In this document: positions 61,504-64,000 of the stretch, piece by piece
Position numbering within the stretch: position 1 is the first letter of the stretch
How the letters are laid out: every line of letters begins with the position of its first letter
NCBI RefSeq assembly: GCF_018687715.1
Contig: NC_056762.1
Location: 44,757,520-44,821,519 of the forward strand
DNA length: 64,000 nucleotides
Reading direction: 5' to 3'
Source of the DNA: Carya illinoinensis
Lineage: Eukaryota; Streptophyta; Magnoliopsida; Fagales; Juglandaceae
Notes under the pieces: generated by a model
Told to the model about the DNA's origin: nothing
What the model saw: the letters and a program-made list of their open reading frames with translations, nothing else
Databases searched by the model: none
Translations under genes and position numbers: made by a program

Positions 61504-62628
61504 CTTAGTTTCCGACTGAGGTGGTCAAATTTCTAAATCATTGTGCTTCGATCTTTAATTAAATCATTTTGTCCTCTCTAAACTTGACACTTCCCCCCAA
61601 CACGTTGCCAAAAGTTACCGGCCAAACTGATCCAATATGCGTCTTGCAAGAAACCCACCTTCGTAATTTTCTCGGATGTACTAAAAATAATGTACAACAC
61701 AGACACGTACTGAAGTTGATGGTATTGTGCCTCTTACTTGTCTAAAATTACATAAGATGATATTTAAGTAATTTAATAAATTATTTATGTCTACTGAAGT
61801 CTCTTTTATTGAGTTTGTATAAGATTAAAAAATTCTACAAATTCTCTCTCACGTCCTATCTTTTTCTGATATTTGCTCACTCTATTTAAATATCAGAACT
61901 CTCTTATTTATAAGAGAAGTTCCACTAAACAAATTGCTAATTAATCAGCCGTAATTGATGACTAACTACCAACTGCAGCACCTTTAGTTGAAAATCAATA
62001 TATATGTGCAAGTTTCAACATTCAGTGCTAGGACGGTGCATGTGCAGCAGCTGTATAATCTATGCATTCACACTTAAGGTGGTTTTTAACATCACCCCCT
62101 CTACTCAAGTGTGTCATACCAGACTATTTACAAACTGATTCATTCTTTAAATAGAATTTGTTTTTGGTAAGGATTGGATTATGGCGAACTGTGTTTCTAA
62201 ATCACCAATTAAGCTGGTGAGAAACATGTTGTTGAATGGATTTCAAAGTAGAAATGGGTGTCTCGGCAGTCGGCACCATCCAGATATAGGCAGGAGGCCT
62301 TGTGCGACAAAACGCCTCTCAATTTTTGGGGCTCACTCGTAAAGTCTCTCCTATAGCATTTTAGCTTCAAAATTGAGTATGATTTGATTGAAAATAGAGT
62401 TCAAGATCAAATCTCTTTTTTCCTCTTTTCTACACTATTTTTTGCAGAAAACAAAATCAATTTTTTTGGGCTCACTCGCAACACATGGCTTGTTTCTAAG
62501 AAAATGACGTCATGAATTGTGACAAAATATAAGTGGCTCAAAATGCTCCAATCATGCTGTGTGTTTCGAAATATGTCTCTTAATTAAGATCGATCTAATT
62601 GTTGTCCTTGAATTCTGATAGCACGACA

Positions 62629-62775
62629 ATGTTCTTCCCTACCACCAAGCAGCCGAACTTCCCCACTGCAAGAATGGTGTGGTCAATATTCAACAAGGAG
62701 GAAGCACAAAAGAGGGCCATGCCCCAACATAATACGACTGGCTTGTTGGATTGGTTGGCCAACCGCTACCCATAA
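62629..62775 (+). CDS. Small open frame, unknown, doubtful
   Basis: Forty-eight codons from ATG 62629 to TAA 62775. The encoded peptide (start MFFPTTKQPNFP, end DWLANRYP) has balanced, protein-like composition unlike the surrounding AT-rich DNA. A TGATAG acceptor-like sequence sits just before it. No family is recognised. It could be a small gene, a last exon or chance. Confidence 0.2.
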   Translation: MFFPTTKQPNFPTARMVWSIFNKEEAQKRAMPQHNTTGLLDWLANRYP

Positions 62776-63781
62776 ATCTCAGAGCCACAGTACCCGCCAT
62801 AATTCAAATCACTTGTTTATATTCTATTAGTAAACAAAAATTAGTCGACGTAATTATCTTATAATTCCTTTAATACACCTAACTTTAATATTATACTGAA
62901 ACGTATTCCATTTTACTTCAATTTTCTATTAGGGGAAGAGGGGCATCCGGCGTCCGCTGCAGTTGAAGAACCAGTTACTCTCTAGTCTCTGAAGCTTTGC
63001 TTGCTTAATAAACAATAGCCAGATGGAGGCTAGGCCAACGGTTAGCTTCCCTCCAAACCCTATGATTTTCTTGGACTCAAAGCAAAGCTCTTGCTGGTGA
63101 TTTTTTGGTCACCATCCGAGACACCCAACTTCACCTTCCTGACATAAGCTTCAAACCCCACCTTGTTCTGCTCGCCTTGCCCTATCCTTCTATTTACAGT
63201 TCAAAATTCCCACGATTTTGTTCATATTGAGCTCCATCCACAAATCCCCATTAGTGCTTCTAACCTCTAGTGCATGGTGTGGTGCCTTCTGGAGTGATTT
63301 TGGGCTTTCTGGGATTTCTTAGCCATAGAGCTGAAGTAAAGCAACCCATAAATAGTTGGTGCTTGAATTTTTCACTGTATTGAGCTGTGGGCTTTCTGGG
63401 ATTTGGGATACGTTAGAGTTGGCTTCTGAATTAGGGGTTTTTGCTTACTGCAGCTGGCAAGTTCACCCGGAGCTTTATGTACGCAGAGAAGGTTCGCAAG
63501 CTAATTCTCATGGGCTGCACCACCCAGCTGGTACTTACATTTTGAACCCTCATGAATAGTGTGACTGCGAATTTGCCAAAAGCCACTTTTTTCGTGACTC
63601 AAGAATACCATCTTCGTGATTGCAAATTCCCTTATGCTGTTATTCCGATTTCAGCTAAAATCATATGACACTTCTATATATATGGATTATTTGTGATGAT
63701 AGAGTGGATAAAGGGGTAATATCGGTTTATCCTTTGGAAAAGTTTTGAGCTTGATTTTTAGTCCAGTAAAAATAATTCCAA

Positions 63782-64000
63782 ATGAATACTCGGTACTTCT
63801 TTCCACCGGACTCCTTGTGCAACTTAGGAAGTGCGGCTTCATATTCATCAAATCCTTCAGCAGGACGAGATCGTATGTCTGTCGGCACTCGACACAGGCC
63901 TGTTCGTGCCCTACCTTCTTCGTTTTTGGGAAGGATAGCGATGAGGATCTCCAGAGCAAGGTGGTTCTCCTTCTTAAGAAGAGTATTCCACTACCAGAAT
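63782..64000 (+). CDS. Unidentified protein, N-terminal part, cut by window end
   Basis: An uninterrupted frame of 73 codons begins at ATG 63782, is preceded by an in-frame TAA, and is still open at the last base. The peptide starts MNTRYFFPPDSLCNLGSAAS and becomes arginine-rich (LGRIAMRISRARWFSFLRR), suggesting an amphipathic or basic segment. A plausible 5' UTR intron acceptor lies 20 bp upstream. I do not recognise the family. The opposite strand also has an open frame here (to 63687), but its composition is less convincing. Confidence 0.45.
   Translation, partial: MNTRYFFPPDSLCNLGSAASYSSNPSAGRDRMSVGTRHRPVRALPSSFLGRIAMRISRARWFSFLRRVFHYQN

Larger units (their letters stand above)
60588..63781. 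other. Right-hand intergenic region
   Basis: Contains a G12 run near 61006-61018, a 158-bp tandem duplication (61189-61503), unassigned AT-rich sequence, a 48-codon open frame (62629-62775) and, toward the right end, a possible 5' UTR with a candidate 3' splice site (TTTTTAG at about 63754-63760) ahead of the final reading frame. Confidence 0.45.

Noticed and set aside
62630..62652. TTCTTCCCTACCACC, resembling a miR482-type sequence
   Set aside because: Only a partial match, and no stable foldback precursor is visible around it.
1..64000. CRISPR arrays, operons or bacterial-type regulation
   Set aside because: The intron-rich plant gene structures make these irrelevant, and no regularly spaced repeats were seen.

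Overview
This is nuclear DNA from a flowering plant. Genes have many short GT-AG introns in AT-rich sequence. The window carries CT/GA microsatellites, a Ty1/copia retrotransposon and several small non-autonomous elements. Protein matches are all plant-type. Gene order also fits a eudicot: OLI2/NOP2, OPT1, EMC8/9 and TMEM245 occur here in the same order as I recall for Arabidopsis At5g55920, 55930, 55940 and 55960. A woody rosid (Fagales-like, e.g. the walnut family) is my guess from repeat style only.

Layout: 0.7-5.1 kb (-) RPAC1, the AC40 subunit shared by RNA polymerases I and III. 6.9-12.5 kb (-) NOP2/OLI2, an rRNA cytosine-5 methyltransferase. 12.5-17.3 kb is gene-free and AT-rich with a probable hAT-like element. 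17.3-27.1 kb (+) holds two tandem oligopeptide transporter genes; their spacer contains a 55-bp duplication, a foldback MITE and a second MITE. 28.0-30.7 kb (-) EMC8/9. 32.4-35.6 kb (-) a two-RRM, glycine-rich hnRNP. 37.1-40.8 kb (-) a CCDC22 homologue whose third intron contains an intact 384-bp TRIM retroelement. 42.6-49.0 kb is a complete-ended but disabled copia element (- orientation). 51.2-54.4 kb (+) ABCG26, the pollen-wall transporter. 55.5-58.5 kb (+) a TMEM245/AI-2E-type membrane protein. 59.05-60.6 kb (-) a decayed 3' part of a CWC15 splicing-factor gene. The last 220 bases open an unidentified (+) reading frame that leaves the window.

The genes are independent housekeeping or tissue-specific units, not an operon. 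Two of them (RPAC1, NOP2) are ribosome-biogenesis genes and share telo-box promoter motifs. Exon boundaries below were derived by hand from splice sites and reading phase. Each multi-exon model closes in frame from ATG to stop, which is strong internal support. No novel multi-gene system was found; the most interesting items are the TRIM element, the 21-nt cassette exon in the first OPT gene, the foldback MITE and the CWC15 wreck.
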